Positions 26,829 to 36,331 are shown, counted from the first letter of the stretch. The stretch is DNA of 64,000 bases from a bacterium (GCA_018062085.1 JAGOSY010000009.1:124001-188000), one strand, 5' to 3'. Notes: generated from the letters alone by a model not told the origin. A program made the numbers and translations.

Positions 26829-27260
26829 TTGAAAGACGATGAGCGAATAAAACAAGGAGAGAACGCTGAAGAAAACGGCTATTTGCCCAAGGTGCAGAGC
26901 AAGTCGTCAAAGCCGCAAAGCACTCTTTTGCATGTACTAATCAGCGCGTCTTTTCTTTGGTATCCGTTTGCATGCCTTCTAATCGCTGTTCCCTTCACAT
27001 TACTAACCTCATACTTTGTTTCAGACGAAAGCCTACTATACTTTGTTGGCTCATACCTAATGGCGTGCTATCTATTTCCAGCAGTAGCTTTTGTAGCTCT
27101 CTTTTCAAAAAGCCATTGGTTTAGAAGGTGGTGCCATTGGTTTCTCTTAACGTGGATTGGCATTAACATGTTTAGTGGTATTACAGAAAGTGTCCTTACC
27201 CGTTTTTGTTTTCAAGCTAATACAGAGTTTCAGCAGCAATTCAAGCCGACAACGAATTGA
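26829..27260 (+). CDS. small integral membrane protein
   Basis: 143 residues with a charged N-terminal tail (~30 residues) and three membrane segments: ASFLWYPFACLLIAVPFTLL, LLYFVGSYLMACYLFPAVAF and WFLLTWIGINMFSG. No family recognised. The start is TTG 26829 with no ribosome site, so the true start is uncertain. It follows the 44-bp palindrome and is convergent with the next gene. Confidence 0.5.
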   Translation: MKDDERIKQGENAEENGYLPKVQSKSSKPQSTLLHVLISASFLWYPFACLLIAVPFTLLTSYFVSDESLLYFVGSYLMACYLFPAVAFVALFSKSHWFRRWCHWFLLTWIGINMFSGITESVLTRFCFQANTEFQQQFKPTTN

Positions 27261-27291
27261 GCCGTGAAAACTTTAGACTTCTGAGCCTTCT

Positions 27292-28686
27292 CTATTTAGA
27301 ACGCCCGGGGTCGGCAGCCACTAGGCGCTCATCGAGTTCATCTAAGGTCTTAAGCCTGGCAGCCAGCAGTTGCTCGGGCAACAAACCCTTGGCCCGCATT
27401 TTCTTTTGATAGCGCAGTTGATCAATCAACAAATAATTTGTCAGGGCTAGAGAAGACGCCGAGCCAACGGTTGAAGCAATGCCACCAGCCATATACAGAT
27501 TATTTGCGGCCTTTGGTCTTTCACGCAGGCGATTGAGAGCAACCGAAGCCAATATATCTTGTGCCAAGTACGTTCCAGAAATAGCAGGACCAGAAAGCAC
27601 ACCCTGCAAAGCTACTTTGTTTTGATGACGCTGGTCAATCAGGCCCTGCTCAATATACTTGTCATAGCGAGCAGACCAAAGCACATAGACAGAAACTCTG
27701 TTTTGAACTGAAGCAGCATTCTCCAAAATCGATATATCTTTTGAAGAAAGCTCATTATTAAGCTCATCCATAGCAGCTTTGGTTTCTTTTTCAGCACAGC
27801 TAAAATCTTCCTTCAAAGTTGCCGAAAGACGCTTACGCCAGTAGCGATAAAACACATTGTATGACTTAGCGCTGGCTGGCGCACTGGCTATTCCAAACGT
27901 ATCGCCAACCATACCTGTATTAGCGGAGGCATTGCCTAGTTCCGGTCGAGTCAGCGATTTAATGGCGAGAATCTGAGAAGCCGTGTAGGCGCTATCGGCA
28001 ACAATATCTAATATGTAATAGACGTTGAAGCTCGCTTGGGTTGACTTAACATCGGCATAAACATCGGCAAACTCAGATAAGCACCAATCACGAAAGCTCT
28101 TGAGCACACGACCTTCCGCCTGGCAGACACTAATTGATTGCAGATCAGAATTTTTCTTCATCAAAGCATCTCGCTCTACCATCATCGCGTCGATCTCTCG
28201 AATTCTTGCCACAACATTCTTCACTGCAGCACCAGGACTAGTACCATTGCGAATATTTTTGAGCGCAGTATAGCCATTAGAGCAAAGTTCAACAGCGGAG
28301 CTGCCACCATCAAGAGCAATTCCCACCAAACCGGCCTCTAGCCCTTGGCGCGTACCGCGCACCGAAATACGTTCAGGCACTTTAGTATGGCTACCAGACA
28401 GGGCGACGTTGGTAATATTAGAAGCCATTGAAGCCATGGCCGACGATACCTGAAAGGCGAAGTAGCGGGCACGGCGATATTTAGGTTCTTTAGTGCCTTG
28501 CACTCGATATCGCAGATAGTACCGCTCTAAGTCTATTTCCTTTCGCAAAATTTCATTAGCCAACTCGTCAATACGCAATTCATCCGAACTAATGGCTGCG
28601 GCAGAAGGAATGGCAACAAACAAAGGAACGGAAACAAACAGCAGTGAGAAACAGCAGGCTACCATTTTTCGAGCGAGGCTATTCAT
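27292..28686 (-). CDS. exported or membrane-associated protein of unknown function
   Basis: 464 residues from ATG 28686 (a TTG at 28695 is possible). The N-terminus is a signal peptide (MVACCFSLLFVSVPLFVAIPS, then AAAISS). The rest alternates charged helices with weakly hydrophobic segments: GLEAGLVGIALDGGSS, YYILDIVADSAYTASQILAI, GVLSGPAISGTYLAQDILAS and NNLYMAGGIASTVGSASSLA. No known domain is recognised. It starts 11 bp after the stop of the Rieske oxygenase gene, so the two are probably cotranscribed. Confidence 0.6.
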   Translation of the reverse strand: MNSLARKMVACCFSLLFVSVPLFVAIPSAAAISSDELRIDELANEILRKEIDLERYYLRYRVQGTKEPKYRRARYFAFQVSSAMASMASNITNVALSGSHTKVPERISVRGTRQGLEAGLVGIALDGGSSAVELCSNGYTALKNIRNGTSPGAAVKNVVARIREIDAMMVERDALMKKNSDLQSISVCQAEGRVLKSFRDWCLSEFADVYADVKSTQASFNVYYILDIVADSAYTASQILAIKSLTRPELGNASANTGMVGDTFGIASAPASAKSYNVFYRYWRKRLSATLKEDFSCAEKETKAAMDELNNELSSKDISILENAASVQNRVSVYVLWSARYDKYIEQGLIDQRHQNKVALQGVLSGPAISGTYLAQDILASVALNRLRERPKAANNLYMAGGIASTVGSASSLALTNYLLIDQLRYQKKMRAKGLLPEQLLAARLKTLDELDERLVAADPGRSK

Positions 28687-28697
28687 CAAAGTCAAAA

Positions 28698-29807
28698 CTA
28701 TTTATAGAGAGCCTTGACGACTAACTTTTGGAACTCAATACAGAGATGCTCACTATTGGTTAGGAAGCGCCCGACGCTAGGTACACCACCAATCAATCCA
28801 CGCTGAACAGAGTTAGTGAGAATGTCATCCTCTTCGCCAACTTCTGTATTGAAATCAATTAGATCTTGTGCCCATTTCTTATCAACGCCAGGGGCAAAAT
28901 ATTGCTCCGAAAATCCCTTGGCTTCATTGGGGCCCAGTGGCATCCAAACATCAATGGATAAATTTGGAAAACCGGGATTGATGTTGACCGTAAAATTTGG
29001 CCAGAGTAGATGATACTGTGCCTGCTTAATAGAGCCAGCAGCATCATAGATCTTAATTCTGGTTTTTCCTTCGAGAGCTGATTCGCGCACATGACCAACC
29101 TGACTCAAGAACCACTGGTGTGAAGTCAGTTTATAACTGTCTTGGTCAACATCAATAGCAGCAGAAAATCCAGGATGAGCTACGGCACAGTGATAACACT
29201 CTAAATAATTCTCGAGCATAGTCTTCCAATTTGCACGGGCTTGCCATTCAGTTCGCTCCCACAATTCAAGCGAATTTAAATCGATGCCACTATCAGCGAT
29301 TATGTCTAGGACTGGCCCGTAAAACGATTCTAGCGAATCACAATTTTCATCGGCATAGGCAAAGACCCATGGCCCTAGAGTATCTACTTTAATTGAAAGC
29401 AGTGGATAGTCACTTTTGTCAAAATTGGACTCTCTGTCTGCTCGCGGGGCAGCCTTGAGATCGCCCTTGATATCATAGGTCCAGGCGTGATAAGCACACT
29501 GCATGATTTTGGCATTGCCGCAGCCTTTCATCACTTCGTGCCGTCTGTGCCTGCAGACATTGATGAAACCTTCAAGGCCATTTTCGTTGCGGATAACAAC
29601 AACGGGAATTTCACCGACATAGCCCGTTATGAAATCACCAATTTTGGCAAGCTTTTGAGCCGGGCCAATATATTGCCACGACTTGCGAAAAATCTTCTCA
29701 ATCTCTTCAGCTGTAATTGCCGGATCCGTATAAAAGTGCGCGGGGATGGCTTCGCCACGATCAAGGCCGGCGAGCAATTCGTCTTTCTTTTGACAAAGCA
29801 GTTGCAT
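28698..29807 (-). CDS. Rieske-type aromatic-ring/quaternary-amine oxygenase alpha subunit
   Basis: 369 residues. The Rieske [2Fe-2S] motif has CRH and then CAYH with 16 residues between (residues about 85-107). The mononuclear iron site is ENYLECYHCAVAH (two His), with the distal carboxylate in EVGEEDDILT. This layout fits glycine-betaine, choline or carnitine monooxygenases and ring-hydroxylating dioxygenases. No reductase or ferredoxin gene is nearby, so electrons must come from elsewhere. ATG 29807 follows GAGGAAT about ten bases upstream. The substrate is unknown. Confidence 0.88.
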   Translation of the reverse strand: MQLLCQKKDELLAGLDRGEAIPAHFYTDPAITAEEIEKIFRKSWQYIGPAQKLAKIGDFITGYVGEIPVVVIRNENGLEGFINVCRHRRHEVMKGCGNAKIMQCAYHAWTYDIKGDLKAAPRADRESNFDKSDYPLLSIKVDTLGPWVFAYADENCDSLESFYGPVLDIIADSGIDLNSLELWERTEWQARANWKTMLENYLECYHCAVAHPGFSAAIDVDQDSYKLTSHQWFLSQVGHVRESALEGKTRIKIYDAAGSIKQAQYHLLWPNFTVNINPGFPNLSIDVWMPLGPNEAKGFSEQYFAPGVDKKWAQDLIDFNTEVGEEDDILTNSVQRGLIGGVPSVGRFLTNSEHLCIEFQKLVVKALYK

Positions 29808-30164
29808 AGTTTATTATTCCTCGCCTTGAAGCCCCACTGCGTCAATCTTTATTGCCAATCTTTATTGCCAATCTTTATTGCCAATCTTTATTGCCAATCC
29901 ACCATTGCCAATCCACCATTGCCAACCCGCTATTGCCAACCCAAGATATTGACAGGCCTAAAATCATAACCGATGTGGCACTTCCTTTTATTAAAGTCGC
30001 GCTTGATGGTCATTCAAACAAACTCTAACCAAAAGCACATGATAGAATTTGCCATCATTCAAGAGCGCCTGAAGGCTCTTGGCTTATGCGTCTAGTAGAT
30101 CTATGACCAACTCATAGACAATGCATAGACCTGATCATAAAACAGTTCAGGAAAGCCCAGTTTA
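29808..30164. other. divergent intergenic region with tandem repeats
   Basis: 357 bases between the Rieske oxygenase gene (minus) and the aldolase gene (plus). The first ~130 bases hold a 13-14-bp tandem repeat (separate entry). Later, AAGAGC and GCTCTT around 30060-30080 form a short hairpin. No gene is seen. Confidence 0.6.
29843..29940. repeat. 13-14-bp tandem repeat, about 7 units
   Basis: Four identical 13-bp units of CAATCTTTATTGC (29843-29894) are followed by two CAATCCACCATTGC units and one CAACCCGCTATTGC unit. The last three are 14 bp, so the array has drifted in length and sequence. It lies 36 bp upstream of the Rieske oxygenase start. Confidence 0.9.
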
Positions 30165-30191
30165 TTGTTGAAAACTCATGCGGGTGTTGCC

Positions 30192-31040
30192 ATGCTTTAT
30201 CGTCTAAACCGTCTTTTCCATCCAACTTCTAAGCGCACATTTGTTGTGGCTGTTGACCATGCCCTCTTCAATAATGCTGCTTTCTTGGAAGGCATTGAGA
30301 ACATGGAGAAAACTGTCTCCACACTAACAGATGCCAACCCCGATGCCATGCTGCTCTCCCCCGGTGAAGCCCCTCATCTGCAAAAACTACCCGGCCGCAA
30401 TAAACCAGCTTTGATGCTGAGAGCCGATACCGCCAACTTCTATAATGATGTATTGCCATCTTCCAAACTATTTTGCGAAGCTTACGAAGAAGCAGTAGAA
30501 GTAGCAGTGCGACTCGATGCTGCCTGTATTTTGTTGAACTTGCTACAAGTCGATGAATACCCAGAAATGCTCAACCAGTGTGTGCGCAATATTCTTCGTT
30601 TAAAAAATGTCTGCGACCGTTACGGCATGCCCATGGGTATCGAGCCCCTTTCATTCAAACGCAGCAAAGATGGCATGGTCGGTGATGGCAATCCCGCCCG
30701 CGTGGTTACCTTGGCCCGCATGGCCGCTGAGCTGGGTGCTGACATCATCAAAACTGATTCAACCGAGCCCGAAGAAGAATTCCATCGCGTTATCGAAGCC
30801 GCTTCAGGAGTGCCTGTATGCGTAAGGGGTGGTGGCCGCGCTTCTAATATCGAAGTGCTTCAACACACCGAAAAACTCGTGGCTCAGGGTGTTGCCGGTA
30901 TCATTTACGGCCGCAATATCATTCAACATAGCGACCCTAAAGGCATGACACAGGCTCTGCAAGCGGTTCTCCACCATGGCGAAAGCGCATCCAGCGCTAT
31001 GAAGTACATCAAAGAGCCCGTCGCTGCAGGCAAGAAATAG
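30192..31040 (+). CDS. DhnA/FbaB-type class I aldolase
   Basis: About 282 residues from ATG 30192; TTG 30165 is possible and would add nine. The TIM-barrel family of class I fructose-bisphosphate aldolase, LsrF and ADTH synthase is recognisable from RTFVVAVDHALFNN, MPMGIEPLSF, ADIIKTDSTE (likely Schiff-base Lys) and VCVRGGGRAS, then GIIYGRNIIQH (phosphate-binding loop). It should cleave or join a phosphorylated sugar. It opens a run with a D-lyxose isomerase-like gene, a HAD phosphatase and a sugar MFS gene. The exact substrate is not shown by sequence. Confidence 0.85.
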   Translation: MLYRLNRLFHPTSKRTFVVAVDHALFNNAAFLEGIENMEKTVSTLTDANPDAMLLSPGEAPHLQKLPGRNKPALMLRADTANFYNDVLPSSKLFCEAYEEAVEVAVRLDAACILLNLLQVDEYPEMLNQCVRNILRLKNVCDRYGMPMGIEPLSFKRSKDGMVGDGNPARVVTLARMAAELGADIIKTDSTEPEEEFHRVIEAASGVPVCVRGGGRASNIEVLQHTEKLVAQGVAGIIYGRNIIQHSDPKGMTQALQAVLHHGESASSAMKYIKEPVAAGKK

Positions 31041-31128
31041 GTAGCCTGGGAAGAAGTGGGGAAGAAGTTGGCGAGAACTTAGCAGCTAAGTACAGGGCAG
31101 CTAAGAGGTAAATTGTCAGGAGTTATTT

Positions 31129-31689
31129 ATGAAGCAAAGCGAAATTAATAGACTTTGTCGCGAGGCCGCAGACTGCCTCAAAGAACACAACTGGGTGCTG
31201 CCACCCCAGCCTGAGTGGTCAGCCACAGACTTTGGTCTTGGCGACTTCGAAAAAGTCGGCTTGGTTGAAGTGCTGCTTGCCAACGAGCCAGAGTACTGCG
31301 AAAAAATCATGTACGCGCGAGAAGGTATGGTCACTCCGGCCCATACTCACTACGAGAAAAAAGAAGACATTATTTGTCGTCACGGCACTTTAAAAATTAC
31401 ACTTTGGTCTAAAAATCCAACCGAGCATAAAGCAGAAGGAACGGTCGAAGTAAAAATCAATCGCAAAATGGAAACCCGTCAATCTGGGGTACCATTCGAG
31501 ATGCCTGCTGGATCGCGTATAACTCTGACATCTGGCATTTGGCATGAATTTGTGCCAATTAATGGCGTCAGCGTAATTGGTGAAGTGAGCACTTTCTGCA
31601 ACGAAGAAACTGACAATATTTTTGCCAACAAAGAAATAGACATATTCCAAGCACCCCAGGCTGACGAACCAGTCGCATTACCAGTTTGA
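31129..31689 (+). CDS. D-lyxose isomerase-like cupin
   Basis: 186 residues matching D-lyxose ketol-isomerases: the N-terminal helix, then FGLGDFEKVGLVEVLLAN, YAREGMVTPAHTHYEKKED (metal-binding His-x-His...Glu), and the last metal His in SGIWHEFVP. These enzymes interconvert D-lyxose/D-xylulose and D-mannose/D-fructose. AGGAGT lies upstream of the ATG. It is the second gene of the sugar run, 88 bp after the aldolase and 9 bp before the phosphatase. Confidence 0.85.
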   Translation: MKQSEINRLCREAADCLKEHNWVLPPQPEWSATDFGLGDFEKVGLVEVLLANEPEYCEKIMYAREGMVTPAHTHYEKKEDIICRHGTLKITLWSKNPTEHKAEGTVEVKINRKMETRQSGVPFEMPAGSRITLTSGIWHEFVPINGVSVIGEVSTFCNEETDNIFANKEIDIFQAPQADEPVALPV

Positions 31690-31698
31690 GGAAAAACA

Positions 31699-32406
31699 AT
31701 GCTTCCCCATGCTCTAATTTTTGATATGGACGGCTTGATTCTCGATACCGAGAATCACTACAAGCGAGCTTGGACAAAAGCAGCAAAAGAATTTGGCTTT
31801 GACTTAAGCGACGAGCTTTATCTGCGTTTGATTGGCATCACTGTTGCCGATGCAGAAAATGTTTTAGCAGAAGAATTTGGTGCCAGTTTTCCTAAAGACA
31901 AATTTCACCTGCGCGCCCAAGAGCTCTACGAAGAGCTGCACCACAAAGAAGGCCTGCCCTTAAAACCGGGCATCAAAGAGCTTCTCGTTTGGGCCCGCGA
32001 ACAAAATATTCCTTGTGCTGTAGGCACGTCAACTGTTAAAGAAGAAGCAGTACGACGACTTGTGCACCACCAAATAGTTGACTACTTTGAGGTAGTCATT
32101 GGTAGCGATATGGTGGAGCGAGGAAAGCCAAATCCGGATATTTTCCTTCTCGCCCAATCAGGTTTAGGCAAGGCAGCCGAACATTGCCTCATACTGGAAG
32201 ACGCTCACAGTGGCCTTCTTGCAGCCCGAGCAGGGGGTATGCGCTCATGCTTAGTGCCAGACTTGCTACCGGCAAGTGCTGAATCAAGAGAAATTGCCGA
32301 AGGAGTGTTCGACTCGTTGCATGAAGTGCGCGAGTGGCTCAAGCTGGGTTGTCCAGCTTTGCAAGAATTACAAGAATCGCAAGCAACAAAAGAACGTAGG
32401 CACTAA
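31699..32406 (+). CDS. HAD superfamily phosphatase/phosphoglucomutase-like protein
   Basis: 235 residues. HAD motif I is FDMDGLILDTE, the cap follows, motif II is VGTST, motif III Lys is in ERGKPNPDIFLL, and motif IV is LEDAHSGLLAARAGGM. This is the beta-phosphoglucomutase/sugar-phosphatase subfamily. It probably acts on a sugar phosphate from the pathway encoded next to it. It starts 9 bp after the isomerase gene; the sequence before the ATG is gAGGAAAAACA, a good ribosome site. Confidence 0.85.
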   Translation: MLPHALIFDMDGLILDTENHYKRAWTKAAKEFGFDLSDELYLRLIGITVADAENVLAEEFGASFPKDKFHLRAQELYEELHHKEGLPLKPGIKELLVWAREQNIPCAVGTSTVKEEAVRRLVHHQIVDYFEVVIGSDMVERGKPNPDIFLLAQSGLGKAAEHCLILEDAHSGLLAARAGGMRSCLVPDLLPASAESREIAEGVFDSLHEVREWLKLGCPALQELQESQATKERRH

Positions 32407-33600
32407 TTGTCATCGTCAGCATTAGCACCAGGTATTAGACCGCGTTTACTGACATACCTTTGCTACGGCGCCATGATGAGCTTAGCCATTGGCGTCAATT
32501 TGCTGCCAATATTCCTTGTATCAATTCAACATTCTTTTCCCAGCTCAACTAATTTAGGCCTATCGCAAGAAGAGTTGGGTAGGCTTGGAGCTTTTACATT
32601 TTCAGGACTGGTGGCAGCGATTCTGCTCACTGGCCCCCTAGCCGATCGCTTCGGAGCAAAGCTATTTGCTCTAGCTGGTAACGCCCTTCTCGTGCTGGGC
32701 TTGCTGCTTACAGCTTGGTCGCCCACTTATGCAATTTTGCTCTGGGCCAACTTTGTACTAGGTTTTGGTGCTGGCGTACTAGACATGGTATTGAGTCCAA
32801 TAGTCTCTGCCATCAATCCAGAAAGTCGCTCAGCGTCAATGAACTGGCTCCATTCGTTTTACTGCGTTGGCGCCACTCTTACGGTAATGGCCGGAACAAT
32901 TGCCCTGCAATGCAATGTGTCATGGCGCATGGCCTGCTTGCTGTTAATTCCATTGCCAGCACTGCTTATTTTCGCCCTCGGTGCTGTTAAGTTTCCCGCT
33001 CTAACTACTGAAGGAGAAGTGCGCACGCCCTTTCTCAAACTACTTGCCTCACTCTGGTTTGTTGGCGCCCTAGCTGCAATTTTTCTAGGCGGAGCCACTG
33101 AGCTTGGCATGGCCCAATGGCTGCCAGCCTACGCCGAGTTAGCCTTAAAATATCCCCAATGGGTTGGTGGTGCTGCGCTCTTCTTCTTCTCTATCTGCAT
33201 GGCCATTGGCCGCATGGGCATTGGCACCTTAAGTACAAAACTTGATTCATGCACAATCATGTCTTGGGGCTGCGGACTATCGGTAGCACTGTTCTTGTTG
33301 GGTTCATTTTGCCCAGTTAGGTTAGTCGCTTTAATTGCCTGTATTCTCGCCGGGCTTACTGGCAGCTGCCTCTGGCCAACCATGCTAGCAATAACCGCCG
33401 ACAAATACCCTAACGGTGGCGCCACCATGTTCGGTGCTCTAGCAGCCTTCGGCAATGCTGGTGGTATTTTCATGCCCTGGCTCGTCGGCATCATCGCCGA
33501 CAAATATGACCTGCACTGGGGCCTAGCAATATCGGCCTTGGCGCCGCTCTTCATGCTTCCTATTGTTCTCATTCTAGGGCGCAAATTGGTGAAAGCTTAG
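32407..33600 (+). CDS. MFS transporter, sugar type
   Basis: 397 residues with about twelve membrane segments. The first-half loop GPLADRFGAKLFALAG fits MFS motif A, and NWLHSFYCVGATLT resembles the FucP/GlcP-type sugar porters. The TTG start follows the phosphatase stop codon directly (TAATTG), so the two genes are translationally coupled. In context it probably imports the sugar used by the upstream aldolase and isomerase. Confidence 0.85.
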   Translation: MSSSALAPGIRPRLLTYLCYGAMMSLAIGVNLLPIFLVSIQHSFPSSTNLGLSQEELGRLGAFTFSGLVAAILLTGPLADRFGAKLFALAGNALLVLGLLLTAWSPTYAILLWANFVLGFGAGVLDMVLSPIVSAINPESRSASMNWLHSFYCVGATLTVMAGTIALQCNVSWRMACLLLIPLPALLIFALGAVKFPALTTEGEVRTPFLKLLASLWFVGALAAIFLGGATELGMAQWLPAYAELALKYPQWVGGAALFFFSICMAIGRMGIGTLSTKLDSCTIMSWGCGLSVALFLLGSFCPVRLVALIACILAGLTGSCLWPTMLAITADKYPNGGATMFGALAAFGNAGGIFMPWLVGIIADKYDLHWGLAISALAPLFMLPIVLILGRKLVKA

Positions 33601-33656
33601 AGACCTAAAAGGCACCGAAATCCTGCCAAGTTAAAATACGACTTTAAACCTAGACT

Positions 33657-35141
33657 CTACTTTTTAGGCACCACATTATCGCGCAAAGCAATACGCTTAG
33701 CGACGCCGGCCCCTGAATGCAACCCGCCTTCCATATAGCCTTGGAAAGCGAAGCTGGTATGCTCCCCGGCGAAGTGTAGTCGCCCTAGGCCGTTATATAG
33801 TATTGGCCCAAGGGTCATAATTTGCCCTGGGGCAGGAGCGGAGTAACCGGCCTGAGACCATGGGTCTGATGGCCAATCAATAAATTTACCTTGGACAAAA
33901 TTGTTGGCATAGCTTGGATATATTTTCTGAAGCTCAAGGGCATAGTGAGCCATACGCTGCTCTGCTGGCCAGCCACGGCCATAGTCGGCGGCATTGCCAC
34001 CAGCAAAGACTGTCAAGCAAGAATGTCCAGTTGCCGACTGCATATCTGTTGCTTCCCAAGTTTCGGCCACAGGTCCATCACTGAGAGAAACAGGAGAGAC
34101 TTTGTCTTTTTCCCAGAAGCGCGTGCGCACTTCAGACAAAAACTTGACCTGATTAGCCATTTGCGGGGAAAGCTGTGGCGGCAGAGAAGGCGTAAAGGTA
34201 ATACGCTTCCAAGTACCTGGTGGCACACTTAGTATCACATCATCAGCTTCCATAATCTTGCCATCGGCCAAGGTAACAACTACTTTATCGGCTCTTACAT
34301 CCACCGCCGTCACTGGCAACTCCAGGTGAATACGGTGCCTACCAATGGCATCGGCGAGCCGCTCAGCCAACTGCACATTGCCGCCCTTGCAGCGAAAACG
34401 CTCGCTTTCAGTCCAATACTTCTCGATGCCACCACCCTTAACCACAGCCAGTCGAGCCAGTAAACTCTGCCAACCGGGATCGTTAGCATCTGACGCCTCC
34501 GACAAACGAATGGCCTTCTTGCACAAATCCGAGCACTTAAGATCTTCAATCCAGGTGTTTACAGTCTTAGCGTCAAGCTCTTTAGCGTTTGGACTCTTCC
34601 AGGGCTGATAGGCATCAATGGGTTCAGCAATTTTATTGTAAGCACTGAGATAGTGCTCCACTTCTTGCCACAACGCTTCGGCTTTCTTTGGCGCCAGTAG
34701 CTCACCATTGCAATAGAATGGTTGTTCACTATCAGGGTAAGAAGTACGCTCTAACATCTCTAATTTGAAACGCTTGGCGTAGGCCTGCCATGTCGGATGA
34801 TTAGCGCCAATTAGCTCAGCACCGGCCTCGACGTGCTTGCCGTGAATGAAATCATAAAGAGTCTGTACCCGGCCGCCGACTCGGCCACGGGCCTCAACAA
34901 CCGTAACATCGTAACCAGCAGCCAGCAGTTCATAAGCAGCAGCAAGACCTGAGAAACCAGCACCAATAACAATGATCTTGTGATCGTTACGAGCCTTGCC
35001 AAAAGCATTACCGGAGAAACCATAACTGAGCATCAAACTGGCAGCTCCCGCCATCATCCCCTTGAGCATTTCACGCCGAGAAAGGCGCTCATCTTCCGGT
35101 AGAAATCGGTCATTTAGTTGGTTGATGATGGAGCGGGACAT
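33657..35141 (-). CDS. Tat-exported flavin amine oxidase
   Basis: 494 residues. A Tat signal is visible: LSRREMLKGMMAGAASLML (SRR then a hydrophobic stretch). The FAD Rossmann motif is KIIVIGAGFSGLAAAYELL, then VVEARGRVGGRVQTL, and the C-terminal FAD motif is LHFAGEHTSFAFQGYMEGG. It belongs to the monoamine oxidase/L-amino-acid oxidase family and would oxidise an amine outside the cytoplasm, giving an aldehyde, ammonia and peroxide. Its start overlaps the end of the upstream MFS gene by 28 bp, so the two work together by position. Confidence 0.9.
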   Translation of the reverse strand: MSRSIINQLNDRFLPEDERLSRREMLKGMMAGAASLMLSYGFSGNAFGKARNDHKIIVIGAGFSGLAAAYELLAAGYDVTVVEARGRVGGRVQTLYDFIHGKHVEAGAELIGANHPTWQAYAKRFKLEMLERTSYPDSEQPFYCNGELLAPKKAEALWQEVEHYLSAYNKIAEPIDAYQPWKSPNAKELDAKTVNTWIEDLKCSDLCKKAIRLSEASDANDPGWQSLLARLAVVKGGGIEKYWTESERFRCKGGNVQLAERLADAIGRHRIHLELPVTAVDVRADKVVVTLADGKIMEADDVILSVPPGTWKRITFTPSLPPQLSPQMANQVKFLSEVRTRFWEKDKVSPVSLSDGPVAETWEATDMQSATGHSCLTVFAGGNAADYGRGWPAEQRMAHYALELQKIYPSYANNFVQGKFIDWPSDPWSQAGYSAPAPGQIMTLGPILYNGLGRLHFAGEHTSFAFQGYMEGGLHSGAGVAKRIALRDNVVPKK

Positions 35142-36331
35142 GGCGTTTTTACCTTTATCAGGAATAGCGGAATACAGAGGAAGAATAGGCCACTAGTAAT
35201 CGAGAGAATGTGTAGCAATTGAAGCTTATGAGCAGAGTCTGTGACAAACTCAACGTAGGCATCAACAGCAATCATTCCTAGCGAATAAGAGAGATTGGAA
35301 ACAGCATAGGCAATGGCATAAGAGGTAGAACCTCGCCTATCCACCGCATCTCCCAGCTCAGCGGAGGTGGGATTCATGGTAAATGCATAGCCCACGGTAA
35401 TTAGGCAAAGCACAACGGTAGCGAGAGTAAGGTTAGGAGTTAAGGCCAGTAACGGCATTGAAACGGCTGTGACAAATAATCCAATAACTGCTGTGGGCCG
35501 CACACCAATTTTATTAGAGACAGCGTCAACCGCTGGCGGCATGAAAGCATAGATCAAATTGGAAAAAGTAAATAAGGCACCAACCGTGGCTGGCGTGGCC
35601 TTGGCTATGCGCATGACGTGCATAGGGAAGAGCGGCTCCATCATGGCCCAGCCAGCCGCCGCCAGTGCTACGGCAAAAGCGGCGGTGAGAACACTTTTGT
35701 CAGTGACGATGCCACCAACTTCGGCAAATGTTTCTTTCCATGGCCCTTTAACTTTGGCGATTTGCTTCTTCGAAATGAAGACAAAACGCAAGACAAAGTC
35801 AATAGCCAGCAGACCGAGCATAAAATAAATGGTGAGGGCGTAGCCAAAAATATCGAACATTTCGCCGCCAACAAGAGGCCCAATAACAGCCCCAATAGTG
35901 CCACCTAGAAGAGCAAAGCCCATGGCGCGAACACGGCGCGCCACAAAGTATTCAGCAACTAAGGCGAGCCCGGCCGTCCAGGTACAAGCAGCTCCAGCGC
36001 CTTGTAGTATGCGAGAAACAACCACAACTTCTGGAGTGCTGCCAACCAGAAAGAGAACAGCAGAGACAAACAGCAGAGCAACACCGACAATCATGGGTTG
36101 CCGGCGACCGACGCGATCGGTTATCAGCGCCAGAATGGGCGCTGCAATAATCAGACCCAAAGCATAGGCACCATATAAGGTGCTTACCATGTGCTCATCT
36201 TTAATATGAGCTGGCGACATTGGTGTCAGCGGGGCGACAGCTCCGTATAAAATCTCTTCAACACATAGGGCGAACGAAACTACAAACAAGACCATGTTAG
36301 GAGAAGTTCGCAGTTTGTCGACCCAACCCAT
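35114..36331 (-). CDS. MFS transporter, VMAT/DHA1-like
   Basis: 405 residues with about twelve membrane segments. Motif A is ALITDRVGRRQPMIVG, and motif C-type residues lie in GFALLGGTIGAVIGPLVGG, with the arrangement seen in vesicular-amine (SLC18) and drug:H+ antiporters. The gene overlaps the amine oxidase gene by 28 bp on the same strand. That pairing suggests the transporter moves an amine or its product; the substrate is inference. Confidence 0.8.
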   Translation of the reverse strand: MGWVDKLRTSPNMVLFVVSFALCVEEILYGAVAPLTPMSPAHIKDEHMVSTLYGAYALGLIIAAPILALITDRVGRRQPMIVGVALLFVSAVLFLVGSTPEVVVVSRILQGAGAACTWTAGLALVAEYFVARRVRAMGFALLGGTIGAVIGPLVGGEMFDIFGYALTIYFMLGLLAIDFVLRFVFISKKQIAKVKGPWKETFAEVGGIVTDKSVLTAAFAVALAAAGWAMMEPLFPMHVMRIAKATPATVGALFTFSNLIYAFMPPAVDAVSNKIGVRPTAVIGLFVTAVSMPLLALTPNLTLATVVLCLITVGYAFTMNPTSAELGDAVDRRGSTSYAIAYAVSNLSYSLGMIAVDAYVEFVTDSAHKLQLLHILSITSGLFFLCIPLFLIKVKTPCPAPSSTN

